This document shows, one piece after another, positions 45,472 through 53,681 of a stretch of 64,000 bases of DNA. The first letter of the stretch is position 1. Each line of letters opens with the position of its first letter. The stretch covers positions 372,001-436,000 of the forward strand of contig NZ_JACHNY010000002.1 in the NCBI RefSeq assembly GCF_014199625.1, written 5' to 3'. Below the pieces are notes generated by a model that was given only the letters and a program-made list of their open reading frames with translations, searched no databases and had not been told where the DNA came from. A program made the translations under genes and the position numbers. Source of the stretch: Sphingomonas abaci (GTDB lineage Bacteria; Pseudomonadota; Alphaproteobacteria; Sphingomonadales; Sphingomonadaceae).

Positions 45472-45783
45472 ATGCCTCCCGTTCGCCTGACGGACGCCGC
45501 TCGCGATGCCGCGCTGAATGCCCTGCCTGACTGGGTCCATGACGCGCAGCGCGATGCGCTGTATCGCTCCGTGCTGTTCGCCGATTTCGCCGAGGCGTTG
45601 GGCGCCATGGTGCGGATCGGCGTGGCCGCGGACAAGGCCGATCACCATCCGGAATGGAGCAACGTCTACAACCGTCTCGACATCTGGTTGACGACGCACG
45701 ATGCCGATGGGGTCAGCGAACGCGACGTCGCGCTAGCCACCGTCATCGACCGGATCGTCGGGGCGACCGCGGGAGGGACGTGA
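45472..45783 (+). CDS. phhB: 4a-hydroxytetrahydrobiopterin dehydratase (PCD)
   Basis: 103 residues from MPPVRLTDAARDAALNALPDW. The PCD motif is DKADHHPEWSNVYNRLDIWLTTHDADGVSERD, with the catalytic His pair and the THD triad. It dehydrates the 4a-hydroxypterin formed by PhhA. It is the last gene of the plus-strand operon, 11 nt after the SDR stop. Its 22-nt neighbour gap to the TetR gene is convergent. Confidence 0.93.
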   Translation: MPPVRLTDAARDAALNALPDWVHDAQRDALYRSVLFADFAEALGAMVRIGVAADKADHHPEWSNVYNRLDIWLTTHDADGVSERDVALATVIDRIVGATAGGT

Positions 45784-45804
45784 GGGCGGGGCGGATGGCG
45801 TCTA

Positions 45805-46419
45805 TCACGCGGTCGCATCGATCGGGAAGATCAGACGGGACAGGACGGCGCGCACGTCCTTTTCGGGCAAGGGACGCGCCATCAACGCGGCGTGCAGCGC
45901 TAGGCCGCTTATGATGTTCACGACTACGCCGTGATGAATGGTGACGACGATGCGGCCGTCCGCGACGTCGTCCCCAATCCGCTTGAGAAGCTTGGCGCGC
46001 CGAGCCTCTGTGTCCTTCTTCGCTTCCACCAGCATGTCCGGCTGCGCTGAAGCGTCCAGCAGAATCATGCCGAGCCGGACCTTGGTCGCCCGCAATGAGA
46101 GATAGCGGTAGAAGTTCATGGTCGCGGCCACGAGGATGTCGATCGTGTCCGCAGTTGGATCGTTCATCGACGGTGGGAGCAGGAAGGAATCGACGGATTC
46201 GGTGAAGCATTGCCAGGCATTGGACCACCGCCGGTAAAAGGACGCGCGCGACGTTCCGGCGGCCTGGCAGATGGCCTGCACGGTCAGCGCCAGTGGACCG
46301 TCTTTCGTCACGATGTCATGAGCGGCGTCGACCATGGCCTGGTGCGCCGTTGCGGAACGTGGCCGCCCAAGTACCGGAGGCTGGGGACTGGAGTCGAGCT
46401 TGCCGCTGGCTTCGTTCAT
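45805..46419 (-). CDS. TetR family transcriptional regulator
   Basis: 204 residues from MNEASGKLDSSPQPPVLGRP. The HTH is ATAHQAMVDAAHDIVTKDGPLALTVQAICQAAGTSRASFYRRW, with the TSRASFYRRWSN recognition helix. The ligand domain is helical and Met/Leu rich. The start is uncertain since no SD is seen. An imperfect palindrome CCATGTGCATGG (46567-46578) lies upstream. It likely controls the M20/TonB/lipase genes next to it. Confidence 0.88.
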   Translation of the reverse strand: MNEASGKLDSSPQPPVLGRPRSATAHQAMVDAAHDIVTKDGPLALTVQAICQAAGTSRASFYRRWSNAWQCFTESVDSFLLPPSMNDPTADTIDILVAATMNFYRYLSLRATKVRLGMILLDASAQPDMLVEAKKDTEARRAKLLKRIGDDVADGRIVVTIHHGVVVNIISGLALHAALMARPLPEKDVRAVLSRLIFPIDATA

Positions 46420-46601
46420 GATGCCAATGTCTCTATCCCAGCGGCCGCCCCAGCGTAAGCCACTGCTGTGACGTGACTGACGATGCCCGGCTCGAGGCCC
46501 CATGCGGCGGCTCGACATGGCAGGTGTCCGGTCGCGCTCCTGTGGCCCGAGCGGCGGGCCTTTGTACCATGTGCATGGCGAGGCGCACGTCGGATCCGAC
46601 C

Positions 46602-47843
46602 TTAGTCGAAACCGCGCTCCAGGAAGCGTAGCGCCGTCGCGCAGTGGAACGCCACGCCCCGCGCCATCGCGCCTTCGTCCAGCATCATGCGCGTGCTGTG
46701 GAGCGGCGCGTTGGCCAGGAAGTCGCTGCCCTCCGGCGCCGCGCCGATAAAGGCGAACGCGCCCGGTATGGCGCCCAGGACATAGGCGAAGTCCTCCGCG
46801 CCGGTCATCGGCTGGGGCAGGGTGAACCAGGCGCGCTCCCCGAACACCTCGGTCGCGACCGTCTGTTGCAGCGCGGTGCCGCGCGGATCGTTGATGGTCG
46901 GCGGGAAGCGGTCCTCGATCCACGCTTCGCCGGTGCAGCCATGCGCGGCGGCAACATGCTCGACGATCTGCTTGAAGCCGGCGTGGCACTTCGCCCGCGT
47001 CGCCTCCGACAGGGCCCGCAGGGAGCCGAGCAGCGTGGCTTCGTCGGGCACGACATTTTCCGCCGTGCCGGCCTGGAACTTGGTGATGGACAGGACTGCA
47101 GGGTCGGTCACCGGCACCTGGCGGGCGACAAAGACCTGGAGCGCCGTCACGATCTCGCAGGCGGCGGGAATCGGGTCCCGCGCCTCATGCGGCTGTGCGG
47201 CATGGCCGCCGCGGCCGACGATCCGCGCGTTCAACGTGTCGGCCGAACCCATGATGGGGCCGGCCCGCCCGATCAGTAGGCCAGACGGCGCGTTCGGCGT
47301 GATATGAAGCGCGAAGGCGGCATCGGGCTTCGGGTCGGCCAGCAGGCCGTCATCCATCATGAGCCGGGCGCCGCCATAACCTTCCTCGCCCGGCTGGAAC
47401 ATGAAGACGATCGTGCCGGCAATCGTCTCCTGCCGCGCCGCAAGCGTCTTGGCTGCGCCGACCAGCATGGCGGTATGCATGTCGTGGCCGCAGGCGTGCA
47501 TCCGCTCGTCGATCGTGCTGGCGAATGGGAGGCCGGTCTGCTCGGTGATGGGCAGCGCATCCATGTCGCCGCGCAGCAGCACCGTGCGCCGCTGGCCTGC
47601 ATTGGCCTCCGCCGCCCCGCCGCGCAGGATCGCGACGAAGCCGGTGGTCGAGGGGCCTTCGCGGATTACCAGCGGCAGGCCGGCGAGCGCCGCCTTGATC
47701 TTGGCGCTGGTCGCGGGGCAGTCGAGGCCGATTTCCGGCTCGGCGTGGATCGCGCGGCGCAAGGCCACGACATCGTCGTACACCGCTTCCGCCGCCGCGT
47801 CCCAGTCGACCCGCGCTTCATCATCCGACATCATTGTCTCCAT
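46602..47843 (-). CDS. M20 family amidohydrolase (cytoplasmic)
   Basis: 413 residues from METMMSDDEARVDWDAAAEAV. M20D motifs are RRAIHAEPEIGLDCPATSAKI, LLRGDMDALPITEQTGLPFAS, MHACGHDMHTAMLVGAA, FMFQPGEEGYGGA, and GRGGHAAQPHEARDP. The C-terminus has LPQPMTGAEDFAYVL and LHSTRMMLDEGAM. There is no signal peptide. The family includes hippurate, N-acetyl-diaminopimelate and IAA-amino acid hydrolases. It begins 79 nt after the receptor stop on the same strand, so they probably share a transcript. Confidence 0.9.
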   Translation of the reverse strand: METMMSDDEARVDWDAAAEAVYDDVVALRRAIHAEPEIGLDCPATSAKIKAALAGLPLVIREGPSTTGFVAILRGGAAEANAGQRRTVLLRGDMDALPITEQTGLPFASTIDERMHACGHDMHTAMLVGAAKTLAARQETIAGTIVFMFQPGEEGYGGARLMMDDGLLADPKPDAAFALHITPNAPSGLLIGRAGPIMGSADTLNARIVGRGGHAAQPHEARDPIPAACEIVTALQVFVARQVPVTDPAVLSITKFQAGTAENVVPDEATLLGSLRALSEATRAKCHAGFKQIVEHVAAAHGCTGEAWIEDRFPPTINDPRGTALQQTVATEVFGERAWFTLPQPMTGAEDFAYVLGAIPGAFAFIGAAPEGSDFLANAPLHSTRMMLDEGAMARGVAFHCATALRFLERGFD

Positions 47844-47922
47844 AGGGTGCTCTTCGATGTGTCCGCGTCTGTGGCGGATAGGCTTCGGATGACGGCCGGC
47901 CCTGCGCGAGCCGGCGACGATC

Positions 47923-50262
47923 CTAGAAATGGGCGGCCAGGTTGATGCCCACCGTGCGCGGTGGAATCGAGAACACCTGCCGCTTGACCCCGAGCGTCGA
48001 ATAGGCGGTGACGAGGCCCACCGTGCCAGTGACGTTCTGCACGAACAGCGAAACTTCGGTCTGGCCACTACGAAGGCCGATGCGGGCGTTCGCGCTGGTG
48101 AAGTCGCCAAAGCGCTCCTGATTCGGGCCGCGGAACGCCGAATATTGTGGGCGGGTATAGGCGCCGTCGACCCTCACCAGACCCGCCAAGCTGTCCGACA
48201 GGGGCACAGTCCACGCCAGTGATCCCGACAACGTGTCCCGCGGCACGCCGGGCAGCCGGTCGCCGGCCAGGCCCGTCGATCCAGTCGTCGTCACCCCGGT
48301 GGCGACCTGGTCGGCAGTCAGCCGCGCGTCTGAATGGCCATAGCCGACGGACAGGCGCAGCGTGTCGGTGGGGCGGTACGCCGCCTCGAACTCGCCGCCC
48401 TGAATGCGGGCCGCACCGGCGTTGATGATGAAAGCGAAAAGGCCGTTGGCGGTGGTCGCGCCCGTCTGCAGGTTGGTCCAGTCGGCGCGGAACAGGTCGC
48501 CGGACAGGGTCAGCCGGTTTGCCAGCAACGACGCCTTGACCCCGACCTCGTAATTGCGCAGCGTATCCGCGCCGTACACCGTGAAGGCAGCCGGCAGGTT
48601 GGCGACGTTGTTGGCACCGCCGGGCCTGAATCCTTCCGAATAGGTGACGTAGCCGAGGAGGGCGGGCGTCGCCTGCCAGGCCAGGTTGACCTTCTTGATC
48701 CAGCCGGACGCCTTTACCGAGACGCTTGATGGCGCCGCCGGCAACAAGCCGGTGAGCGGACTGGCCAGAACCACTGTTCCGTCCGTCGTCTTCGTGTATT
48801 CGTAGTGGCGCAGCCCGCCGGTCACCGTCAGCTCGGGGAGCAGCTTGTACGACAGCTCGCCGAATTGCGAGAATTGCTTGGTGTGGGTGCCGACCGTGCG
48901 TTCGGACGTGATGTCGTTCGGAATGAGCGTGCCGTCCGGGCCGGCCTTCACGATCCGGCTGTCCACGCCGTCCGTCCGGTCCTCGTAGAACAGGCCGACT
49001 GTATATTGGATCGGCCCGTCGCCGCGCGAACTAAACCGCGATTCATGGGTGAACGTATTCAGGTTCAAAGGCTGATATCCGCCGGCCGGCAAGCGCGACT
49101 GCCCGTAGGCGGCGTATCGGCTCAGCTCGGCCGCGGTGCACGCGCGAGCGGCGCGGATGAACACCGAACAGAGCGAAGGCACCCGCGAGAGTTGGCTTAT
49201 CGCCGGTCCTGAATCGAAGGACCGCGTGATGTCGTAGCTGTACAGGGCGGTATTGGACGTGAAGTCGCCGATGGGCGCACGCCAGCGGATCGTGCCGCTA
49301 TACAGCTGAAAGCTGTTGTCGAAAATTTGACGGATTGGGCTGTCGGTCTTGTCGCGGCCCAGCCGTTCGTACCAGCCCTGTGCGTCAGGAGCTGCCGCAT
49401 CCTGATAGATCGCGGTGAAAGTCAGGCTAAAATTGTCGTCCGGGGTAAAGGCCAGCAGCGCGCGCAAACCGCTGTTGCGCGAGCGATTGATGTCGGTCGT
49501 GCCATAGCGGACATTGTCGATATAGCCGGGACGCCGTTCGCCATAGCCGCTGATGCGAAGCGCCATGCGATCCTTGACGATGGGAATATTGACCATGCCC
49601 TTCACGAACACGCCGTCGCCTCCGCCCTTGACGCTCGATGCCTGCACTTCAGTTGAGGCTTCGAACCGTGTGGCGTTTGGCTGATTGAACAGGATACGAA
49701 GCGTGCCGCCAAGCGAGCCGGAACCAAACAACGTTCCCTGCGGGCCGCGTAAAACCTCGACGCGTTTCACGTCGAACAGGTTCAGGTCGACGGCGTTGTT
49801 GCCGGGGTCCTGGGTCGTACCAGCCGGGCCTGTGACCGGCGTGTCGTCATAAAATAGGCCGACGGTGGCCTCGCCGGCGCTGACGATGCCCCGGAAGCTG
49901 ATACGCGAGGAGCCGATCGGTCCCTGCGTCACGTTCACGTTCGGAATTGTGCGAAAATAGTCCTGGAGGTTGGTCGCCCCCTGTTGGCGCAATGTATCGC
50001 CCGAGACGGCGGTGATGCTGATAGGCGTACGCTGGAGTGTGGTTTCCCGGCGGGTGGCGGTGACGACGATGTCGGGTTGCACGTCGGCCTTCGCCTGAGG
50101 TGAAGGTTGATCCGGGGAACCGGTGCTGGCCTCGGCCTGATTGGCGTTGGCGGCGGACGATGGACCCGCTTCGGGCCCGGTCTGAGCCGCTGCGAGTGCA
50201 GGGTACATCAACGCCGTGAACATCAGCGCCATACGCAGCCCTGATCCTAGATTACCTCGCAT
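47923..50262 (-). CDS. TonB-dependent receptor
   Basis: 779 residues from the ATG at 50262, with AAGGGGGG upstream; a GTG at 50289 is less likely. A signal peptide (MRGNLGSGLRMALMFTALMYPALAAAQ) and a Ser/Pro/Ala-rich linker are followed by the TonB box region DIVVTATRRETTLQRTPISITAVSGDTLRQQG. The plug has GQTGPIGSSRISFRG-like and VEVLRGPQGTLFGSGSLGG segments. The barrel ends TVGINLAAHF. The cargo is unknown. It diverges from a secreted hydrolase gene and is followed by an M20 gene. Confidence 0.92.
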   Translation of the reverse strand: MRGNLGSGLRMALMFTALMYPALAAAQTGPEAGPSSAANANQAEASTGSPDQPSPQAKADVQPDIVVTATRRETTLQRTPISITAVSGDTLRQQGATNLQDYFRTIPNVNVTQGPIGSSRISFRGIVSAGEATVGLFYDDTPVTGPAGTTQDPGNNAVDLNLFDVKRVEVLRGPQGTLFGSGSLGGTLRILFNQPNATRFEASTEVQASSVKGGGDGVFVKGMVNIPIVKDRMALRISGYGERRPGYIDNVRYGTTDINRSRNSGLRALLAFTPDDNFSLTFTAIYQDAAAPDAQGWYERLGRDKTDSPIRQIFDNSFQLYSGTIRWRAPIGDFTSNTALYSYDITRSFDSGPAISQLSRVPSLCSVFIRAARACTAAELSRYAAYGQSRLPAGGYQPLNLNTFTHESRFSSRGDGPIQYTVGLFYEDRTDGVDSRIVKAGPDGTLIPNDITSERTVGTHTKQFSQFGELSYKLLPELTVTGGLRHYEYTKTTDGTVVLASPLTGLLPAAPSSVSVKASGWIKKVNLAWQATPALLGYVTYSEGFRPGGANNVANLPAAFTVYGADTLRNYEVGVKASLLANRLTLSGDLFRADWTNLQTGATTANGLFAFIINAGAARIQGGEFEAAYRPTDTLRLSVGYGHSDARLTADQVATGVTTTGSTGLAGDRLPGVPRDTLSGSLAWTVPLSDSLAGLVRVDGAYTRPQYSAFRGPNQERFGDFTSANARIGLRSGQTEVSLFVQNVTGTVGLVTAYSTLGVKRQVFSIPPRTVGINLAAHF

Positions 50263-50550
50263 TCCGTTGCCCCCCTTTTTTTGGATCACCCTGTTTCGTT
50301 ATTCTTCAAATCTGACCTAATCCGTGTCAATAGCATTTATTATCTTATTTCAATCGGCGCGGTACGCGCGTACGAATCATGCGGCTGCGTCAGTGCGAGA
50401 AGGTTGTAAAAAAGGCATATTTACCGGAATCTTTGATCCCAGTATGATATCGAAAGCAATTACACAGAGTAGATTCCCGTATTGACAAGGCTCGTTTAGT
50501 CACTCAACTTTCGAGTCAATGTGTATCATAAAGCGAAAGGGTCTGACAGA
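50263..50550. promoter_or_regulatory. AT-rich divergent promoter region between TonB receptor and secreted hydrolase
   Basis: This 288-bp gap is notably richer in A and T than its surroundings. It contains a perfect 12-bp palindrome GTACGCGCGTAC (50362-50373), a TTGACA at 50482-50487 for the rightward gene with a weak AACTTT -10, and a TATCAT at 50524-50529. The palindrome could be the site for the TetR regulator encoded at 45805. No gene is seen inside it. Confidence 0.5.
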
Positions 50551-51798
50551 ATGGCTGGGATTGCAGGCCTGAACACTTGCTCGGGATGGTTGAGGTGCGT
50601 TTTTGTCGCCACAAGCACGGTCATGTTGGCCGCCCAACCGGTCGTCGCGCAGATCACGAAGCCCGGCATCGGCGATGGCCGCGTCTCGCCCTTCTACAGC
50701 TGGAACCAGGCGCTTCCCGCCAAGCCCGGTGTCCTGCTACGCTCCGAACCGCTGCCGGCCGAGCTGGGCCTGAGCGAAGCCGGCGAGCAGAAGCGGATTC
50801 TCTACACCTCGACCGACGGCGTCACCAATCAGGGCGGCCTGACGGTGTCGGGTGCGCTGTTCCTGCCCAAGGGCTCGCCGCCGGCCGGTGGCTGGCCGCT
50901 GATCGCCTGGGCGCATGGCACGGTCGGGATAGCCGACATCTGCGCGCCCTCCTGGTCGTCACGCAGCGTGCGTGACCAGGCCTATCTGAACGCTTGGTTG
51001 AAGCGCGGTTATGCGATCGTGGCGACCGACTATCAGGGTCTGGGCACGCCGGGTACGCATCCCTACAACCAGATGCGTCCCGAGGCTTATGGCGTGCTCG
51101 ACAGCATCCGTGCCGTGACGGCGGCCGATCGCCGCCTGTCGCGCAAGGTCGTGGTGATCGGTCAGTCGCAGGGCGGGGGCGCCAGCTACTCCACGGCGGT
51201 CACGCAGCCGAGCTATGCCCCGGACGTGACGCTGCTGGGCGCGGTGGCGACGGGCACGCCCTATATCATCCCGTCCGTCCTGACCGCGTCGAAGACCGAT
51301 CCGAACAAGGTCGATCCGGCTCTGGCCTATCTGTTCTATTTCGCCTGGACGGCCAGTGACGGTGCGGATGCGACCGCGTTCTTCACGCCACGCGCCGCGT
51401 TATCGGTCAATGCCGCGCGGACGGCGTGCATTTTCCAGAGCGAGTCCAACGTGACCATAACCAAACTGACGGCGGCCAATACGGTCCAGCCCAAGCCTTT
51501 CCTTGGGATGTTCGTTCGAGCTTTGCCGAAGTTTGCCTATGCATCGCTCAAGCCGAACGTGCCCCTGTTCCTGGGCACCGGCACGGCTGATGCCGACGTC
51601 GCGCCGGCGGCCCAGCGGCAGTTGGTCAAGGACAGTTGCGCGGCGGGCGCGCGGATCGATTACCATCAATATGAGGGCGAAGATCATTCAGGAGCGTTCC
51701 TCGCTTCGCTGAAGGACGCCGAGGCTTTCGTCGACACGCTGTTCGCCGGGGGAATAGTACCAAATACATGTGTTTCGGGGGCCGTCCGGCCGGCGTGA
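50551..51798 (+). CDS. Secreted alpha/beta hydrolase (secretory lipase/esterase type)
   Basis: 415 residues from MAGIAGLNTCSGWLRCVFVATSTVMLAAQPVVAQ, a good signal peptide; a GTG at 50521 would add ten. It has WPLIAWAHGTVGIADICAPS, ATDYQGLGTPGTHPYNQM and the nucleophile elbow VVVIGQSQGGGASYSTA. The acid follows in TGTADADVAPAAQRQL, and the catalytic His is in YHQYEGEDHSGAFLAS. The pattern matches bacterial secretory lipases. It is divergent from the TonB receptor and precedes a secreted M20 gene by 51 nt. Confidence 0.85.
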   Translation: MAGIAGLNTCSGWLRCVFVATSTVMLAAQPVVAQITKPGIGDGRVSPFYSWNQALPAKPGVLLRSEPLPAELGLSEAGEQKRILYTSTDGVTNQGGLTVSGALFLPKGSPPAGGWPLIAWAHGTVGIADICAPSWSSRSVRDQAYLNAWLKRGYAIVATDYQGLGTPGTHPYNQMRPEAYGVLDSIRAVTAADRRLSRKVVVIGQSQGGGASYSTAVTQPSYAPDVTLLGAVATGTPYIIPSVLTASKTDPNKVDPALAYLFYFAWTASDGADATAFFTPRAALSVNAARTACIFQSESNVTITKLTAANTVQPKPFLGMFVRALPKFAYASLKPNVPLFLGTGTADADVAPAAQRQLVKDSCAAGARIDYHQYEGEDHSGAFLASLKDAEAFVDTLFAGGIVPNTCVSGAVRPA

Positions 51799-51849
51799 TC
51801 CACCGCCGTCGGCCGACTCGGCCGCGACAGATGTCAAAGGAATGAAGAT

Positions 51850-53199
51850 ATGCGTCACTCCCGCACCGCGTTGATGGCGGCGCTGCTTGGCTTCTCCTCC
51901 GCCGCCTCGGCGCAGGGCTTCGATCCGGTCGCGGCGCGAGCCGCCATCGATAAGACGCTTAATCAACAATATCCGGCGCTCGACGCGCTCTACAAAGACC
52001 TGCATGCGCATCCGGAACTCGGCTTCCAGGAGATCCGCACCGCCGCCTTGCTCGCCGCCAGGATGCGCAAGCTCGGCTTCGCGGTCACGGAGCATGTCGG
52101 CAAGACCGGCATCGTCGCCGTGTACAGGAACGGGCCGGGGCCCGTGGTGATGGTCCGCACCGAGCTGGACGGGCTGCCGATGGAGGAAAAGACCGGCCTG
52201 CCCTATGCCAGCAAGGCGCAGCAGACGGTCGACGGCAAGTCGACCTATACCGATCATGCCTGCGGCCATGACATCCATATGGCCTGGTGGGTCGGAGCCG
52301 CCGAGGCCCTAGTGGCGATGAAGGACCGCTGGCACGGCACGCTGGTATTCGTGGGCCAGCCCGCCGAGGAAATCGTCTCGGGAGCGAAGGCGATGCTCGA
52401 TGATGGGCTGTTCACGAAATATCCGAAACCGGATTACGGTTTCGCCGCGCATGTCTTCCCTTTTCCGACGGGGCAGGTGATCGTGAAGCAGGGGGTGACG
52501 ACGAGCGCGACCGACAATTTCGCCATCACCTTCAAGGGCATCGGCAGCCATGGATCGACGCCCGACAAGGGGATCGATCCGGTCGTCCAAGGCGCCCATT
52601 TCGTCGCCGACGTTCAGACCGTGATCAGCCGCCGCAAGGATCCGCAGAAATACGGCGTCGTCACCGTCGGCTCGTTCCAGGCGGGCACGGTTGCGAACAT
52701 CATCCCCGATCACGCGGTCCTGCAGATGACGCTGCGGTCGTTCGATCCGGCGGTCCGCAAGCTGTTGATGGAGGGCGTGACCAAGACGGCCAATGCCGTC
52801 GCGTCGATGGCCGATGCGCCGGCGCCCGAGATCAAGTATCTGTTCGGGACAGGCGAGGTTGTGAACGACGTCGCCCTGGCCGACAAGACGGCTGCCATGT
52901 TGAAGAGCGCGCTGGGCGACAAGGCGGTAATGCTCGTGCCCGCAGCCGTGCCGGGCGGCAACGGCAGCGAGGATTATTCGGAATTCGTGGCCGCCGGCAT
53001 GCCGAAATCCGTCTTTTTCGCGATCGGGGGCTATGATCCGAAGACGATCGCCCAATATGCCGCGCAAAACAAACCGGTTCCCGTCAACCATTCTCCGCTG
53101 TTCGCGCCGGTACCCGAACCCACGATCCGGCGCGGCGTCGAGGCCCTGGCTCTTGCCGTATTGTCCGTGACCACCGACTCCGCCAGCGGGAAGCGGTGA
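51850..53199 (+). CDS. Periplasmic M20 family amidohydrolase
   Basis: 449 residues with a signal peptide (MRHSRTALMAALLGFSSAASAQ). M20 motifs are KDLHAHPELGFQEIRTAALLAARM, MVRTELDGLPMEEKTGLPYASKA, TDHACGHDIHMAWWVGAAEALVAM, FVGQPAEEIVSGAKAMLDDGLF, and GIGSHGSTPDKGIDP. The C-terminal part has VPGGNGSEDYSEFVAAG and NHSPLFAPVPEPTIRRGVEA. It would hydrolyse amide-linked conjugates in the periplasm. AAGGAA precedes the ATG. It is probably co-transcribed with the upstream secreted hydrolase. Confidence 0.92.
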   Translation: MRHSRTALMAALLGFSSAASAQGFDPVAARAAIDKTLNQQYPALDALYKDLHAHPELGFQEIRTAALLAARMRKLGFAVTEHVGKTGIVAVYRNGPGPVVMVRTELDGLPMEEKTGLPYASKAQQTVDGKSTYTDHACGHDIHMAWWVGAAEALVAMKDRWHGTLVFVGQPAEEIVSGAKAMLDDGLFTKYPKPDYGFAAHVFPFPTGQVIVKQGVTTSATDNFAITFKGIGSHGSTPDKGIDPVVQGAHFVADVQTVISRRKDPQKYGVVTVGSFQAGTVANIIPDHAVLQMTLRSFDPAVRKLLMEGVTKTANAVASMADAPAPEIKYLFGTGEVVNDVALADKTAAMLKSALGDKAVMLVPAAVPGGNGSEDYSEFVAAGMPKSVFFAIGGYDPKTIAQYAAQNKPVPVNHSPLFAPVPEPTIRRGVEALALAVLSVTTDSASGKR

Positions 53200-53200
53200 A

Positions 53201-53217
53201 GCCCCCCCGGGGGGGGC
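53201..53217. repeat. C7G8 inverted homopolymer, possible terminator stem
   Basis: Immediately after the amidohydrolase stop the sequence is G, seven C, eight G, C. The C7/G8 run can fold on itself with almost no loop, or vary by slippage. No T-tract follows. It may act as a transcript end barrier between this operon and the convergent AtuA genes. Confidence 0.5.
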
Positions 53218-53369
53218 AGGACACCTGACAAATCCGCGCCCGCAAGGCCCGATTTCCGCTTCCAGGCCAGGCGCGGGGCATTTTCGCGTCGGCCGTCCAG
53301 TTTACCGACATACGGCCCGCTTCGGTGCGACGCATGTCGCGCAGTGGGCCGGAACGCTGGCGTTGGATC

Positions 53370-53681
53370 CTAGTCGCCGTCACCAATTGGGAGGTCGAGC
53401 AGTTGCGCACCCAGCGTCTTGCCATGGGCGTCGAGTGAAAGCGATCGGGTGACGCCACCGCTCAGCGCGCCCTCCAGCACGAAATTGAGCGCTGCAAGGC
53501 CCGGCAGCTCGTAGCGGGTCGCGCGGCGGACGGTGAGCCGCGCGAGATGCGCCAGCACGCGGTCGACCGTCACCACGCGGGCGAGCAGGGGATAGTCGGC
53601 CGGGTCGTAGGCGACCACCGACACCTGCGAGATGTCGCCCTTGTCCCCGGTGCGCAGGTGCGCGAAGTCGCCAAGCTGCAT
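53370..53681 (-). CDS. AtuA-like C-terminal ferredoxin-fold subunit
   Basis: 103 residues, MQLGDFAHLRTGDKGDISQVSVVAYDPADYPLLARVV, then RATRYELPGLAALNFVLEGALSGGVTRSLSLDAHGKTLGAQLL. This is the small AtuA-like domain found either as the C-terminal part of DUF1446 proteins or as a separate downstream gene. It begins directly after the AtuA stop, so both products probably form one enzyme. The role is inferred from the partner. Confidence 0.85.
   Translation of the reverse strand: MQLGDFAHLRTGDKGDISQVSVVAYDPADYPLLARVVTVDRVLAHLARLTVRRATRYELPGLAALNFVLEGALSGGVTRSLSLDAHGKTLGAQLLDLPIGDGD

Noticed and set aside
46567..46578. CCATGTGCATGG palindrome upstream of tetR
   Set aside because: It is short and could be chance; no neighbouring promoter elements support it as an operator.
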